Source of the DNA: Rotaria sp. Silwood1
Lineage: Eukaryota > Rotifera > Eurotatoria > Philodinida > Philodinidae
Reading direction: 5' to 3'
NCBI GenBank assembly: GCA_905250075.1
Contig: CAJNOP010000040.1
Span: forward strand, 186,001 to 250,000
Length of the DNA: 64,000 nucleotides
This document shows positions 50,401 to 62,347 of the stretch, in pieces (position 1 is the stretch's first letter; every line of letters begins with the position of its first letter). The position numbers and the translations under genes are program-made. The notes beneath the pieces are model-generated. The model was given only the letters and a program-made list of their open reading frames with translations. It had not been told where the DNA came from and made no database searches.

Positions 50401-53176
50401 GAATTCAAATATTCAAATTGATTCCAATCCGAATTAATCATCTAACGAAAAAAAGAATGTTAAAACGATTCATTTCACAAGTTGAACTCTAAAACTTACT
50501 CTATTAGTTAGAAGTAATAAATTATTTCGATCAATTTGTTGATTTCCTTGTCCGTCACCATCTGGAGTAGTATTTGAACCAATCCATCTAAATAAAAATA
50601 CAACTTTATGTATTACGATGGCTCCAGAAATTGATAATATAGATTTAACTTCGATTTTTTTTTCTGTAATCGTAATTTGCATAAAGAATCTCAATAATGT
50701 CTTACAAAGAGAAAATTGTTTTCAACAAGAATTTGAGAAAAATAAAACCTTCACAGTACTCTGAAAATTCAGGATCTCCAGCAACTCTAAACCTAGTTTT
50801 TCAGCATTCAAAATCTACCAATCAAAGTTTCGTTTGATTATACGGAGCGATAAACTAACTAATTCTCTACAAAACAACACATTTCCGAGCTCTTCAAGAC
50901 ATTTGCTCACTGCAATACATAAATTTGAAGAGAAGCTCCACAACTCAATTAATCCAGTTTTTTTCTTAGGAAAAGATAACAAAAAAAACATTGATTCGTA
51001 TTTTTTTAATATCGGCCTTGTTCTGTCGCTCCGCATGACCAAAAGAAAATTTTATTTTCTTCAAATACTTGTTGAAAACAATTTTCTCTATGCAAACCGC
51101 TTTTTGTATTCTTTATACGACCTACGATTATGGAAAAAAATTGAAATCAAATCTGTATGATCAATTTTTAAAACCATTGTATATAATATAAAAATTACAT
51201 ACTGAATATGAACATATGAATTCGATGGAATTTCTAATCGATTTGGTACGAAATCATATTCAACAGCTGGATATACTAAAAGAAGAAAATTCCATAACAT
51301 ATGATTATATTCGACGTTTTATTTACCTTGAACAATATTTCCACGTCTACCTCTTACATTTAGATTATAAATAGGTTTATCTTGAAATTCAGTTGGACGT
51401 TGTCGAATTTCGAATGTGAACGATCTACATTATTATTTAATAAATTTTATATTCTATAAATGAAACCTTTAAAACCTGTCTTGAAATACTCGTCCATATT
51501 GTGCTGTATTTACAGCAAGTTGAAGTGTTAAATCTATATCATCAAATAATTTAATTTCAGGATTTGTTTGATAACGATAACCTCGTCTTTCAGCAGTTAA
51601 TTCATCAGGAAAAAAACTTACAAATAAAAAAAAAAATAATTTATCTAGTTCTATTCAGTTTTTCTTTCTAAATCTTACTCTTTCATTATATAAAGATTAC
51701 CATTATTACTTGATGAATTTATATTCCAACCATCATAATCACCAGTTGATATATTATATCTAAACCAAGCAAGGCAAAATTAAAATGTGAGTTGAGCAGA
51801 AAAACATGAAAACTTACCGAACACGTAAAATACATTTGTTCGCACTTATATTTGGTAATGTCCAATTAAATACAGGCATATCTGAACCATAAACATCACC
51901 AAGATGATTTTCTCTTGTATATGGTGGTGAATAACATTCTGGTGGTGGTTGATTATGACTTGGAAATTCAATCCAACGAGGTTTTATACCATTTAAACCT
52001 GGATTATTAAATGCCTAAATAATCATCAAAATTAAAATAAGATAAACAAAAAAAAAGAATTATGATACACGTACTTCGCATGCTTCTTTATTATTAGGTA
52101 AAATAATTTTAAGGTCATTTGCTTTAATTAAATCAGCTTTTGTGGCAAATGTACATGCAAAACGTGATTGAACATTTTGACTATTTTGACGATAGTAAGT
52201 ACATAAATCTTGTCGATTTGTTAAGATAGCAATATCCTATATTGAATTAAACAGTAATCAGAGCGAGAAAAAAAAAACTTTTTATTTTAGAAAATAATTT
52301 TCTTACGATCCAATTAGTTGGTTGCCAATATGGATAATAATCACGTTCTTCTGGACATTCATAACCATATCTTGTACCAGCAGGATTCTGTCGTGTATAA
52401 ATTGATGAATCACCCCGAAGACCCTATGAATTAGAAAAACAATTATTAGCGAAAGAAATAATTGTTAATTTTTTTTATTACTTGATTAGCAGTAAATAAA
52501 TTTTTATTTCGACTTCGTACACGACAGTTTAAATATGATGTTAAGTCTTCTGTTAATCGATATGTTGAATCATTTTCTCCCTCAACTGATAGAGGTATTG
52601 TTCTATTTTTGAAAATCAATACAATTAAAATATTCATATGAAACAAAGAAAAAATTACATACGTTGTTGATTTTCCATCTCGAAGTGTATCACCACATGT
52701 ATATTGAAATAAAATTGAACAATCAGCATTGACATCGTTACATGAATGTTGATTTGTCCTATATGAAAATTTGCAATTAGAAAATCAAAAATATTATTAT
52801 TACCATTGAATTGGCAATATTGAATTAGCATAATAATACATAGTCCCACCATCACCAACATTATATCCACCTCGTTGATTGTTTTGTGAGTCAAAACTTC
52901 TGAAAACAAGTACATAAATATATATATATATTTGTTTGATAATATTAAAAAACAAAAACGATAAATCCTATATATTTGCTTACAAATTTTCATTTTGACG
53001 TTCTCGAGTTTTTTCATTATGTCGATTATTACTACCTCTGAAAATTGATGAACATACATATTAGAATAAGATTTATAATAGTTATAATACCTTGGATTAT
53101 GTAAATAAATATCTGTCAAAATGACATTGATCGTTATCAAAATAATATAACATATGAGATATAGACGACAAAACAT
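47412..53176 (-). CDS. Type I membrane protein with large conserved ectodomain, DD3-3-like
   Basis: Eighteen exons: 53091..53176, 52984..53037, 52804..52899, 52663..52758, 52482..52602, 52307..52423, 52075..52236, 51818..52014, 51679..51759, 51476..51616, 51327..51424, 51203..51275, 50500..50587, 50300..50441, 50036..50240, 47940..48057, 47632..47880 and 47412..47564. All phases agree, giving 758 residues. A signal peptide occupies residues 1-21 ([14 protein letters not shown]). The ectodomain shows [44 protein letters not shown] and [15 protein letters not shown]. One membrane span follows at about 710-732 ([20 protein letters not shown]), with a short basic tail. From memory these motifs belong to the family of Dictyostelium DD3-3, a developmentally regulated protein of unknown function found in many protists and some animals. 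Two introns are unusually long (48058..50035 and 50588..51202) and carry repeats. Confidence 0.82.
48184..48935. mobile_element. Repeat element with imperfect inverted ends in a DD3-3-like gene intron
   Basis: The left edge (48184-48229: TGTGTACTCAAAAAGTGAGT then GAATCGGTCA) recurs inverted at the right (about 48890-48935: TGTACTTCAAAAAGTGAATG then AATCGGTCAT). Just inside the left end is a CCGGCCGGCCGGCCG palindrome, then a GC-richer body unlike the host. Two diverged internal units at about 48690-48757 and 48799-48867 each contain an ATTGG...CCAAT pair and an AATAGAA-TCAAGT stretch. No coding frame. Probably a non-autonomous DNA element; superfamily unknown. Confidence 0.55.
49031..49177. 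repeat. Interstitial telomere-like tract, G-rich then C-rich (head-to-head)
   Basis: 49031-49080 is built from TGTGGG/GGGTGTGGGTGG-type units. After a 17-bp spacer the strand switches to CCCACA/CACACCC-type units from 49098 to 49177, which resume after the MITE at 49355-49376. The orientation change (G-rich followed by C-rich on one strand) is the geometry of two chromosome ends joined. TGTGGG is the telomere unit I recall for bdelloid rotifers. Its position in an intron argues for insertion during break repair rather than a whole-chromosome fusion. A plain minisatellite is the alternative. Confidence 0.6.
49178..49354. mobile_element. GC-rich 177-bp MITE inserted in the telomere-like tract
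   Basis: It starts CAGTGGCGTACGCAGGGG and ends with the reverse complement of CAGTGGCGTACGCAGAAA, so the first 14 bp are a perfect inverted terminal repeat. The same 8 bp, ACCCACAC, flank it at 49170-49177 and 49355-49362, which would be a hAT-type duplication, although the host tract is itself repetitive. Runs of eight or nine G and seven C make it strikingly GC-rich for this window. No coding capacity; apparent open frames on both strands here are artefacts. Confidence 0.8.
50609..51185. repeat. Foldback repeat filling an intron of the DD3-3-like gene
   Basis: The left arm (about 50609-50853) and right arm (about 51022-51185) are inverted copies: AGAGAAAATTGTTTTCAACA at 50708 has its complement near 51074-51093, ATAAAGAAT at 50681 its complement near 51109-51117, and TACGGAGCGA at 50841 its complement near 51026-51036. 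The left arm has an extra 80 bp. The intron runs 50588-51202, so the arms reach within about 20 bp of both splice sites. Confidence 0.75.
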
Positions 53177-53404
53177 CTTCAAGTACAATAAACGGAAAAA
53201 ATTAATTGAGTTCTGTACTTGTTGTCGTTTTTTTTCTTTTTAATATTTCTGAATCATATTCATGATATAATGAGCAATACATACTCATATTCTGATTGGT
53301 GATATTATTTTTTTAGATTTTCTACTTGTATTAAAAGTATTCATTATTGAACGTAAGATTTTTTTAATTTTTTAAATGCTCTCTTTTAGTGAGTTCTCTA
53401 TGAT

Positions 53405-55060
53405 TTAGTTAGATTTTGAGGTAATTTTGAGGAAAAGATCAGTACGACTAGTGCCATCTATCCATGTATTCCTATGGTATCGATATTGAATGGACTCCGG
53501 GAGCACAATGGGAGTACAGGAGTACGGAAGTACGTGTTTTTTCCCCTTGGAAAAGGGTCTTCGAAAATTTGCCCATTTTGAAATGCACTGAACCATGGCA
53601 GAAATAAGAAGTAGCCAAGTCAAAGATGATTTTAAGGAAGAATCTGTTGAAGGATTTCCAGGTCTTTTTGATGATATACAAGCGCATTCGAACCGTCAGT
53701 CATCCTTTTATACACTAAACCAATGTCGTTGTAACAATCAGTCACATTAGGGTGTTGTGATGAAAGACCTTTTCGGCGAATTGATAGCGATTTTTCAAAA
53801 CATGTGAGTGTGTTTGCATAATTTCCTTATTCAAGCTTGATCACTCTGAGCTGATAAAATATATTTCCTCTATCATCATCATTCATTCTTTGAGCAAGTA
53901 AGATTCCGTATAAATCTTCGGCTTCCTTATATTTGGCTAATTTTACCATCAATTCTTTTAGTCGAAGTCATCCTATCGATCCTTTTGTCTTTTCTCGTAT
54001 CCGTTTAGTAAGTGCATGCAAATCCGGGTCATTGTCACTAGTTAACGTTAAATCGATTTGCCAAAGACGTTGATTTCCTTCGATTTGTTTCATTGGTCCA
54101 ATACGAAAGACGGAATTCCTGCAGAAGAAAATTTCTTTTTCTCCTTCAAAATATCTGACATCCCTAACATTAGCAAATGGTGTTGACAGGATGGACGGAT
54201 CAAATTTTGTGTCTTGAATCACAGTCAATCTTTGGTAGTGCTTCACCACGAAAAACAGTAAATGAATGTGAAGTTGATTGTCCAACAAACTGTTGAGCGT
54301 GAAGCTCAGCGGTGTAATTATGGAGATCGTGAATATAAAATCCCATGGTTATGATGAGATCGACTTTCATCATTCTTAGTGATCTATTGAGCATCGAATA
54401 AAGAATACTTTTGTTGGTACACCATCAACTCGAAAGATGCTTGTGATATTCTTGTTTGAGTTTGGTGACGTGATGAAGTTCATTTGAATTGCCGATGAAA
54501 AAATCTCGACAGTCTGTAAGATATTCATCGATGTGATGTTGTTCGAAGGAAATCGATAATAATATTTCTCTCATTATTTGGGTGTACATAAATGAAGAAT
54601 TTAATTAGTTGAGGGTCAGCTTGCTATTTTCACAACCAGTGGTGAGAAAATTGATTGAAATGGTATCTTAATTACATTCTTATGTCGATTGTTGAAAATC
54701 TTTCCAAATCAGAGCAATATTTGTAAAGATTCCTTTAATTTTTGGTCATTGTGTAGCCCAAAGTCCATGCAGAGCTTGATCTTCACAAAAAAAATATAAA
54801 TTGTGCTGCAGTGTAGTTATCCGTAAATATATTGACCTTGTTGACTATTTCTGTTAAATCTGAAACTGTATTCTTGCCATTCTTGTTGTTTTCTAGACCG
54901 ATGTTGCTGTCGAACCAAATGAGCAAAAAGTTCTGAAGCATTCAAGCATCTGGAGGTGATCTTGGTCTTATCCTTGTATGTTGACGAGCGCTCGAAAATT
55001 TGAAATGTGTATTTTTTTGCTCGTTCTGTTCCGATTTCGAACCTTGCAGCAGCCATCGGA
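53405..55060 (-). pseudogene. Decayed arginine ADP-ribosyltransferase / TPR gene (copy B)
   Basis: Closely related to copy A but on the opposite strand and more decayed. Recognisable pieces, 5' to 3', are an N-terminal region (about 55060-54800), FMYTQIMREILLSISFEQHH, MLNRSLRMMKVDLIITMGF, FTVFRGEA (the Arg motif), the Glu-motif region FEGEKEIFF, LTLTSDNDPDLHALT, then TPR remnants to about 53405. Frame changes and stops occur throughout. Compared with copy A, about 55 residues are missing between the Arg and Glu motifs, so the STS segment is gone and no active ART could be made. The last repeat keeps FKMGKFSKTLF. Nothing suggests expression. Confidence 0.82.
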
Positions 55061-58000
55061 TTCTGACCACTTGAAAACTATATCCTATCGGGCATTCATC
55101 TTCGATTTCTCAAACACTTTTAGTTTCCTCAATAATCATCGAAGTTTTGAGTACTCTTGAAAAGAAATATATAGAAAGCATAATATTGAGTGCTCCAATA
55201 GAAGCAAGTCAATCAGAATAACAGTTTCAAATGGCGATGTTAATTTTGTTTTGATGAAGCTTCTTTAAAAAGTGATTTACAAATCCCTCTTTCATTTAGC
55301 TACCTTAGCAGGATGGTTTGTGCTCGACATATATTTTCCTCCATTTCATAATTTTCTAAAAAATATTTAGCATCAACCAGTGAAAAATAAAAAGTAAGGC
55401 CGAAATCGATAAGCACTTTTGACGACAAACACAGCTATAACGAATTTTGCGTTTTGAATACTTGAAAAGTTTTTTTTTTAGTGCTGATTTTATACAGTAT
55501 CAAACAAATGCATTATTTATCGAATGCCATAATTGCCAATTAAGCTTCTTATATGGCGTCTGACGTTCAAAAAAGCTTTTTCATCTTCGAAAACTATAAG
55601 GAAATGTTAAAATAACAATCTTGAGAGTACTAACCTTCTAAGAATTGAAAAGAAAAGTCTCAGAGAAAAACAATAGTTCGTATTTAGTTTAGATACTCGA
55701 CGAATGTTAATCATCAGTACTCATCCTCGAATCTTCTCCTTCGCATTTATCCGAGTAGTTTCGGCGACTCAAGAATGAGTCATTTTTATTTTGATCAAGT
55801 TTTGGTCCCCTTGTTGAAAAATGGTTCGACTGCTCGAGAACTCAGTGTTTTACAGACCTATCGAAAAGTGAAAATTCTAGAAGCACGTTTTAAATTTTGA
55901 TGCTTACGACAATCTGCGATTGACGTGTCGAAATGCCTATTGAATGATCGGTTGGGCTGTTTTTTTCAAATGTTATTACCGTTCAAATAGTTTTTTTCTT
56001 TTTTTTTGACATGAGTGCTTCACTCCTCTTTTGCATTTATTATCGCATGTAATGTACAAGACAACAAACAATTGAACAAAAATGATTCATTGCAACATGA
56101 TGTCATACGCTGTGTCGCATTTCGTTCTCTGTTTATGATGTCTGGAAATTTTCTCTCTTTCTCTTTATATTGCTGTGAATGATATTGTAAATACTTATAG
56201 GAAAAAAATCAGCTCACATTCTTGTTTGAAAATACATGGCGAATTCTTATTTCAGTAGATTTTTCTTGTTCAATTGAGAGTTCAATACCATGTGAACCCA
56301 ATTATAGGTAAAAATTTTATTATTATTTTTAAGATTTGATTCTGTTTTAAATGAAAAATCAGTCACTTCTAACATAGAGTTCAAAGAGTATTTTTTTTAT
56401 CCAGTATCTCACACTATTCTTAAGGAAAAACTTATTAAAATTATCCTCATTAAGTTGTTTTAACTTGTCTATAGTTTCAAAATTCGTTCCTCTTGTATAT
56501 TCACTCTGAGACTCAAATTGAACTCATTGTTTATCATTTTGCAAAACGTTCGAAGTAGTCTAAATGTCAAATTTAGCGGAAAAATATCTTCCCATATTGT
56601 ACAAAAGAATACGATATGTTTAACGCGTATTTATTTATATACACCACAAATCAGTTGTTCGGAAATAAATTAGGTTTTGTACTGATTGAAAATCATTAAA
56701 TATTATATTAGAAACTCATGAAGTGTATGGTGCTATGGTGTACGAGAATTATATATCTTCACTTTTTCTTTCTTTTTCAATTCGTTCTGATTCTCTATCA
56801 CTGAAAGAAATAGAATACAGATGTCAAGAAAAATGTATTTGCAGTTGCTTATGTATTTGTGGTGAAATCACTTTAAAAGGCTCTTAATAGATCGTACAAT
56901 GTACAACAATTTTTCATGATAGTTTCTGATCAATTGTTATTATATGTGGTACTTGAAAAGGATGAGTTCATCATTCGTCTGGTTCAAAAGAACTTTGAGA
57001 CTATATTAACTACGAAATCGAAAGTTGTTATATCGTTAAATGAACAGAAATCATGAATTCATATTAGGATTGCCAGATCCAAAAGTTATGAAACATAGTT
57101 TTGTCAATCAAAATTCGGAAAATTTAGAATTTTTTCCTAAGTTTCTGAAAAAAACCCACCAAGTACTTATTTAATGTTTTAAAACATGTATTGTCTCCTT
57201 TTTTTTTGAACTATTTGTTGCTCTATCAGCATTTTCTGGAAAACAATCTGGTGTAGCTAAAATTTCAGCAGAACTGTAATTAATAACATTGAATTCTATT
57301 TTCCTTTCTTTAACCTTCGCAGTTGGAAAATAGAGTAGATGACAATCTTTTAGATTTTATGCTAACAAAAGAAAAATATTGAAAAAAAATGAAGTCAGCA
57401 GCTTTGCAGCGCAAAAAATTTTGTATCAAATAAATCTTAAACGGATTTTCAAAGTATTGAACTGTATATTTCGTTTCGATTACTTGAATCGCATATCTCT
57501 TGCTCAATAAATCTTCTATATGATTCATAAGTTTGCTGATTTTTTTCTGGCATTGATTGCAAGACAGAAGTTTATTTGTTTTCAATCATCTTATCGAATA
57601 AGAATGTTTTTGATACTTGATAAAATCTGCGAACATCTCTTCGTTATTATATAACGACAACAGAAGAAGTTTGTTGTCATGGTGTATATGATTATCAGCA
57701 AAATTCTATTCGACGAAACTTTATTCAAAGATATTTCAGAAGATTGTTCAGATAGTTTCTACCTTAACAATGATCGTCTTTTGCAATTTTCTTTTTTCAT
57801 TAAAGCGATATATTAAAACAGTTAGACTATTCTAGTTCAAAACAACAAACGCGTTGTAAGCATAGTAATACAACTCAACCATTAGCTTTAAATATTCATA
57901 TTTCCATATTTAACATTCGAGCATTCGTGTGATAAATTTCACACGAGATTTTTTTTCAAAGTCAACATATCAAGTGAAATTTACAGAAATAATAATCAAT

Positions 58001-59623
58001 ATTTCATGTATTAAATTGTAGTAATTATCTATAGGAAAAGATGTGTGGATTGTTTTTACTATCAATTATTGCGATAAAATAGATTACAACAACAAAAAAA
58101 AGAAGAACACAGAAAAGTGAAATTCGTTTTTGTTTGTTTCTTGTAAACGAATATTAACCTGGCAGATAGAATTATTTTTTATTCTAAATTTGATGACGAA
58201 TTGCCAATAAATATTCCGAATAAACTTTTCTTCAAAGACGATGAGTCATATGTTGTTATTAATTTTAGAATATGTTAATCACTATCACTCGAGAATCTTG
58301 AATTTCGCATGCGATATTCTTTCATAGTATGTGATGGATATTTAAATGAATAATAAAAAAAAATATTACCCATTCCATAAAATGCTTCATAATAAAGTTT
58401 AGAGAATTGTACTAAAAATTTCTGTTTCTCTTGCTGCAAAATTTAATTATTGATTCAAAAACAAAAAGAAAAAAAAAATTTAAAATTATAGTCCAAAGTA
58501 ATAATTTGCTTATTAAGATAAATTACTATCATTTTGTTGCATTAATATATACATCTTAAAATAGTAAAAATGTTCGATAAAAATAATAATTATTACTCTT
58601 TAAAATTATTCAAGACAGCTACTCTAATATTTTATCCATAATTTTGTTTTCTGTTCTATTTGAAGTAACATAAATATTCCATCGTTATAAATTCAATTCT
58701 AACTCTTAATTGATAATACATCTCATCGAATTTTATTAGACAATATAAAAAAAAATATGGTTAGGTAAAAACAAAAAAAACAAATGAATCTAATTAATTT
58801 AGAATTAACTATTATATAACACGCACATGTATAAAAAATAGGCAGAACAGTCAATTGAATAAGTGCGTCATTTCTAAAAAAATTTTTATTTTTTCAGAGT
58901 TCATATTACTAATTTTTTTCTGGTATATTTGTCAAGAGTTCATTTCTATTGTATGCCATACTTTATGTTCATTGAATTTTTTTTTCTCCAAGTGATAGAT
59001 CGACAGACACTGATGACAAATCCATTATCGATCGGAAAAGTAAAACAAAAAGAAGCAACTTTTCCTTTTTCTTTTAATATTGTGTTTCCTATTTTTTTTT
59101 TACTTGTTTTTTAACTTTCATTAATAATATAGACTTCTTTCTTTGCTTTTCTAAGAACGAAGTACAGAACGAGAGGTTAGTTGCACGCAATGTTGAACGT
59201 TCTCGCTGCGAGCATTTTTGTTCCTTTTAGAAAAAGAGAGAAAGAAAAGGCTAGCAAAAAAAAACGAGAGTCAACGTTTTTCCAACGATCAGCGGATATC
59301 GAAATAGAGAAAGAAAGGAGAAACAATCGCTTTGTCTCAGCGCAAGTTTCCGTCTCCTTTTTAAAACACGGTCTATAGCCAACAAACACACACATACACC
59401 TTGTCGATTTGAGCCGGCAAACACATTATCTCACATATAGATTGTGTTTCTTCTTCATAGTCGCACAATCAATTATAATTGCTCTTACAGCACTTACATT
59501 AGCACACGCAAGCACTAATCAGGGTTTGTATAATAAGACCTTAGACATAAGAAATTTTTTTATCAATATACATTTATTTAAGAATCGTCAAAGAACCTAT
59601 TCATATAATATAAATTAATAAAA
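55061..59623. other. 4.6-kb intergenic region; no gene recognised
   Basis: AT-rich DNA. A short open stretch from an ATG near 55776 runs 39 codons and stops, perhaps a coding remnant. A reverse-strand frame at 57310-57585 has no family character. The 59160-59620 part is the promoter and leader of the YbaY-like gene; a hydrophobic frame at 59409 has no ATG. Confidence 0.45.
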
Positions 59624-60074
59624 ATGGTCAGACGTATAGAAGGTACGATTGACTATGAAAAACGTAATGAAGTTCTCAATGATAATCACAAGGTTTTAAT
59701 TTATCTCGATGATATGACATTAACTGGTAAGTGAAATAGAAAAAGAAAAAAGAAAACGAATTTTTAAACTCTATCTTGTTATTATTATTATTAAATTTCT
59801 ACATATAGATATTGCTTCACAAGATGGTTCTTATGTTCGTAAGTTTCATACTATTGCAAAATTAATTCTTGAAAACCAAATTAGAACATTTCCCATAGCA
59901 TTTACACTTGAATATGATGAAAAAGATGTAGAAAAAACATCGAATTATTCAATACGTGTACGAATTGTAGCTGATGGTAAAACACGTTTTATTACCAGTT
60001 CCAATGTACCAGTGCTTACTAAAGGTTATGGTGACATGGTTGATATTAAAGTAGAGAAAATCGATTTAATGTAA
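59624..60074 (+). CDS. YbaY/YscW-family small beta-sandwich protein
   Basis: Two exons, 59624..59726 and 59809..60074, with an 82-bp intron; 122 residues. The order matches the YbaY/YscW fold: a VRRIEGTIDYEKR strand near the start, VLIYLDDMTLTDIA (29-41), then FPIAFTLEYDEKDV, a YSIRVRIVADGKTRF hairpin and VPVLTKGYGDMVDIKV at the end. In bacteria these are envelope lipoproteins or pilotins and the frames begin after a lipobox; here there is no signal peptide or lipobox Cys, so the protein should be cytosolic. The intron and the clustered AATAAA-type signals near 60170-60190 show a eukaryotic gene. A bacterial source by horizontal transfer is likely but needs a tree. Function unknown. Confidence 0.75.
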
Positions 60075-61908
60075 TCAAAATTTAATAAAAAAACCAAAAC
60101 AAATATGTCTGACGGACAGTTTTCTTTTGAAAAATGTTAAAGTTTATTTTATGTGTGCTTGTATTGTGTAAAATAAATAATAATAAAAATGAAAAAAAAG
60201 AAATATGATATGCAATAAAAATCCAAATATCGTATCTCATGTTTGAAATCCTTAAAATTTGGAGTAGAACTGTTTTAGATCATGATGTTAATCAAGATAT
60301 AAAAAAGAGATTATATAAGGCAAAAAATAAAGCCAACGAGTAATTCATAGATTTCAACCGAATATGATCTAAAGACAATCTATATTCACTTATGCACGAG
60401 AGCAAATCAAATAATTTATTATCGTGAATAAGGTCATAGATGTTTATTGGATGTAAAAAAGAAAAGCCGTCATTTTTACGGATGTACTCTATCTTTTCAA
60501 ATATTTACATTCTCATCATAGTAACAATCGAAGTATGTAAACTATGAATGTTTTTTGTACACGATTAAGTTTTATTTATTTTTAATCGTTTTTCATCAAG
60601 TATACTAAAAGATGTTTAAGAACTTAGGTACCTATTTATGTTAGTATACAAAACTCTACATACTATATGAGAACATTTCACAATAAATATTTATGTATTG
60701 TATTTCGAACAAAACTTATATAATGATTAATAATTGTTTCAAGGACAGCATGATGATACTTAACATATAAAAATCACATAATTTTACAGAAAAAAAATCT
60801 TTATTAGATCAATAGAATGTATATTCAATAAAGTTTATAAAACAAAAGAAATAGATAGAATGTTTTAGTTCCGATCATAAACATGATTAGTTTACTTATA
60901 ATAGGAGTGTTTCCTTTGATCTGACAGTTTGTCAACTTAATCAGGTACATATGTAAAAATGAAGTGATAAGTAGAAAAATAAATCCATATAACTAATTAT
61001 GTCGGTCATTTTACACCAAAATTTTCGTGAAAAAAATGAATATAATCTCAATCATTAGAAAATATAATAAATATACGAAACGTATGAATACATCAAGAGT
61101 GTATGTGTCAAAATCGTTCCATTTAAGAGTCCGAAAGGACTACCAATAATTATTTTTGAAATTAGTTTTGAATCTTAAAGGATTTCAAACACAAATATTT
61201 TAATGATTGAAAATAATTGTTATTAGACGTTGCTGAAATGCATTTTGAAATTTATCTCGAATTATAGTGTATTTTTAAAATAAATATCTTTATATTTTCT
61301 ACTTACACAAATTTTTTAACTATTTTATTTTGCTTTACAATTATTTTTAATATTAATTAATTCTATCAACAGCAATGAAAGAAACGAAGTCAATATAGAT
61401 TTGTTTTTCAATTTTGTAAAGATATATATATATATATTTACAAAAACCCCTCGAATCAAATGAATCGATTATATTTCTACTACATGATTACCATCTTTCT
61501 TTAGTTGACATATTAAGAACAATAACAAGTTTTTATAATCAATCACGATTCGTATTTAATATTTACTTAGTATAATTTTATTGTCCATAAAGTTATATAT
61601 TATTGTACTAGTAAAAGTTTGAAGAAAAAAACATTATTAAGAGAAAATTGAGTCTGATGCAACTGACGGCCCATAAATAATGAAATTTTCACAGCTTTTT
61701 TTGTCGACTACTTTGCTAGCTTTGATTACTCTGTCTTATGGTTTATATCAACAGCTGTAGCATTTCAATTCTCTACAAATCTGTATAAAAGATTTTAAAA
61801 TAAAGAATTATTACAAAAGATTATGAGTTTTAGATTGACACATAGTGAATTAAAATATTTGTTTTTAAATGATTACAAATTATTAAAATAAAGTCATCAT
61901 TTATATTG
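60075..61908. other. 3' flank of the YbaY-like gene and AT-rich intergenic DNA
   Basis: No gene, RNA or repeat recognised apart from short (TA)n runs, for example near 61423-61438. Confidence 0.5.
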
Positions 61909-62347
61909 AATGAGTAACTCTTAATTATTGATAGTTAACGGTCTGAAATCGTTTAATATTTCCATAGACAATATGAGGTTTATATGAGCATCTAGATCGA
62001 TTAGAATTGACAAAACTATAATATATAGCTTACATTAAATTAAAACCATCATTTTACACTTCGCTTTCAGAACTATCGTTGTAACCTAGGCGCCTATATA
62101 ACATGACAATAAAGTCAAAAAAAAACCTGTCTTCATTATCAAGTTTTCAGATCATTACGCCACTCGAGACATAGAACAATTCTGAAAGCGAAGTATCAAA
62201 CGATGGTTTTTATTTTGATATGTGCCATGTTTTATAACTTTGTCGATTCTAATTATCCTAGATGAATGCTCACATATATATCAGATTGTCCATTGAACTA
62301 TTAAGCTCTTCAAACAAACAATTGTTGATGACCAAGAGTTACTCATT
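61909..62347. mobile_element. 439-bp palindromic non-autonomous element
   Basis: The ends read AATGAGTAACTCTT and its complement. The arms match for about 175 bp (61909-62085 against 62175-62347), including TGAGCAT.-ATCTAG.- and AAACCATC followed by ACTTCGCTTTCAGAA in each. The arms have diverged moderately. The loop contains a CCTAGGCGCC stretch. No coding frame; target duplication unclear, so the class is left open. Confidence 0.72.

Noticed and set aside
50815-51160. Open frames on both strands inside the 615-bp intron
   Set aside because: They lie within the foldback arms and loop of the intron and show no conserved motif.
57310-57585. 91-codon reverse-strand frame with a CxxC
   Set aside because: No recognisable domain, no splice partners, and context is intergenic; probably chance.
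59409-59618. Hydrophobic frame that might give the YbaY-like protein a signal peptide
   Set aside because: It has no ATG, only a TTG, and the YbaY-like frame has its own good start after it.
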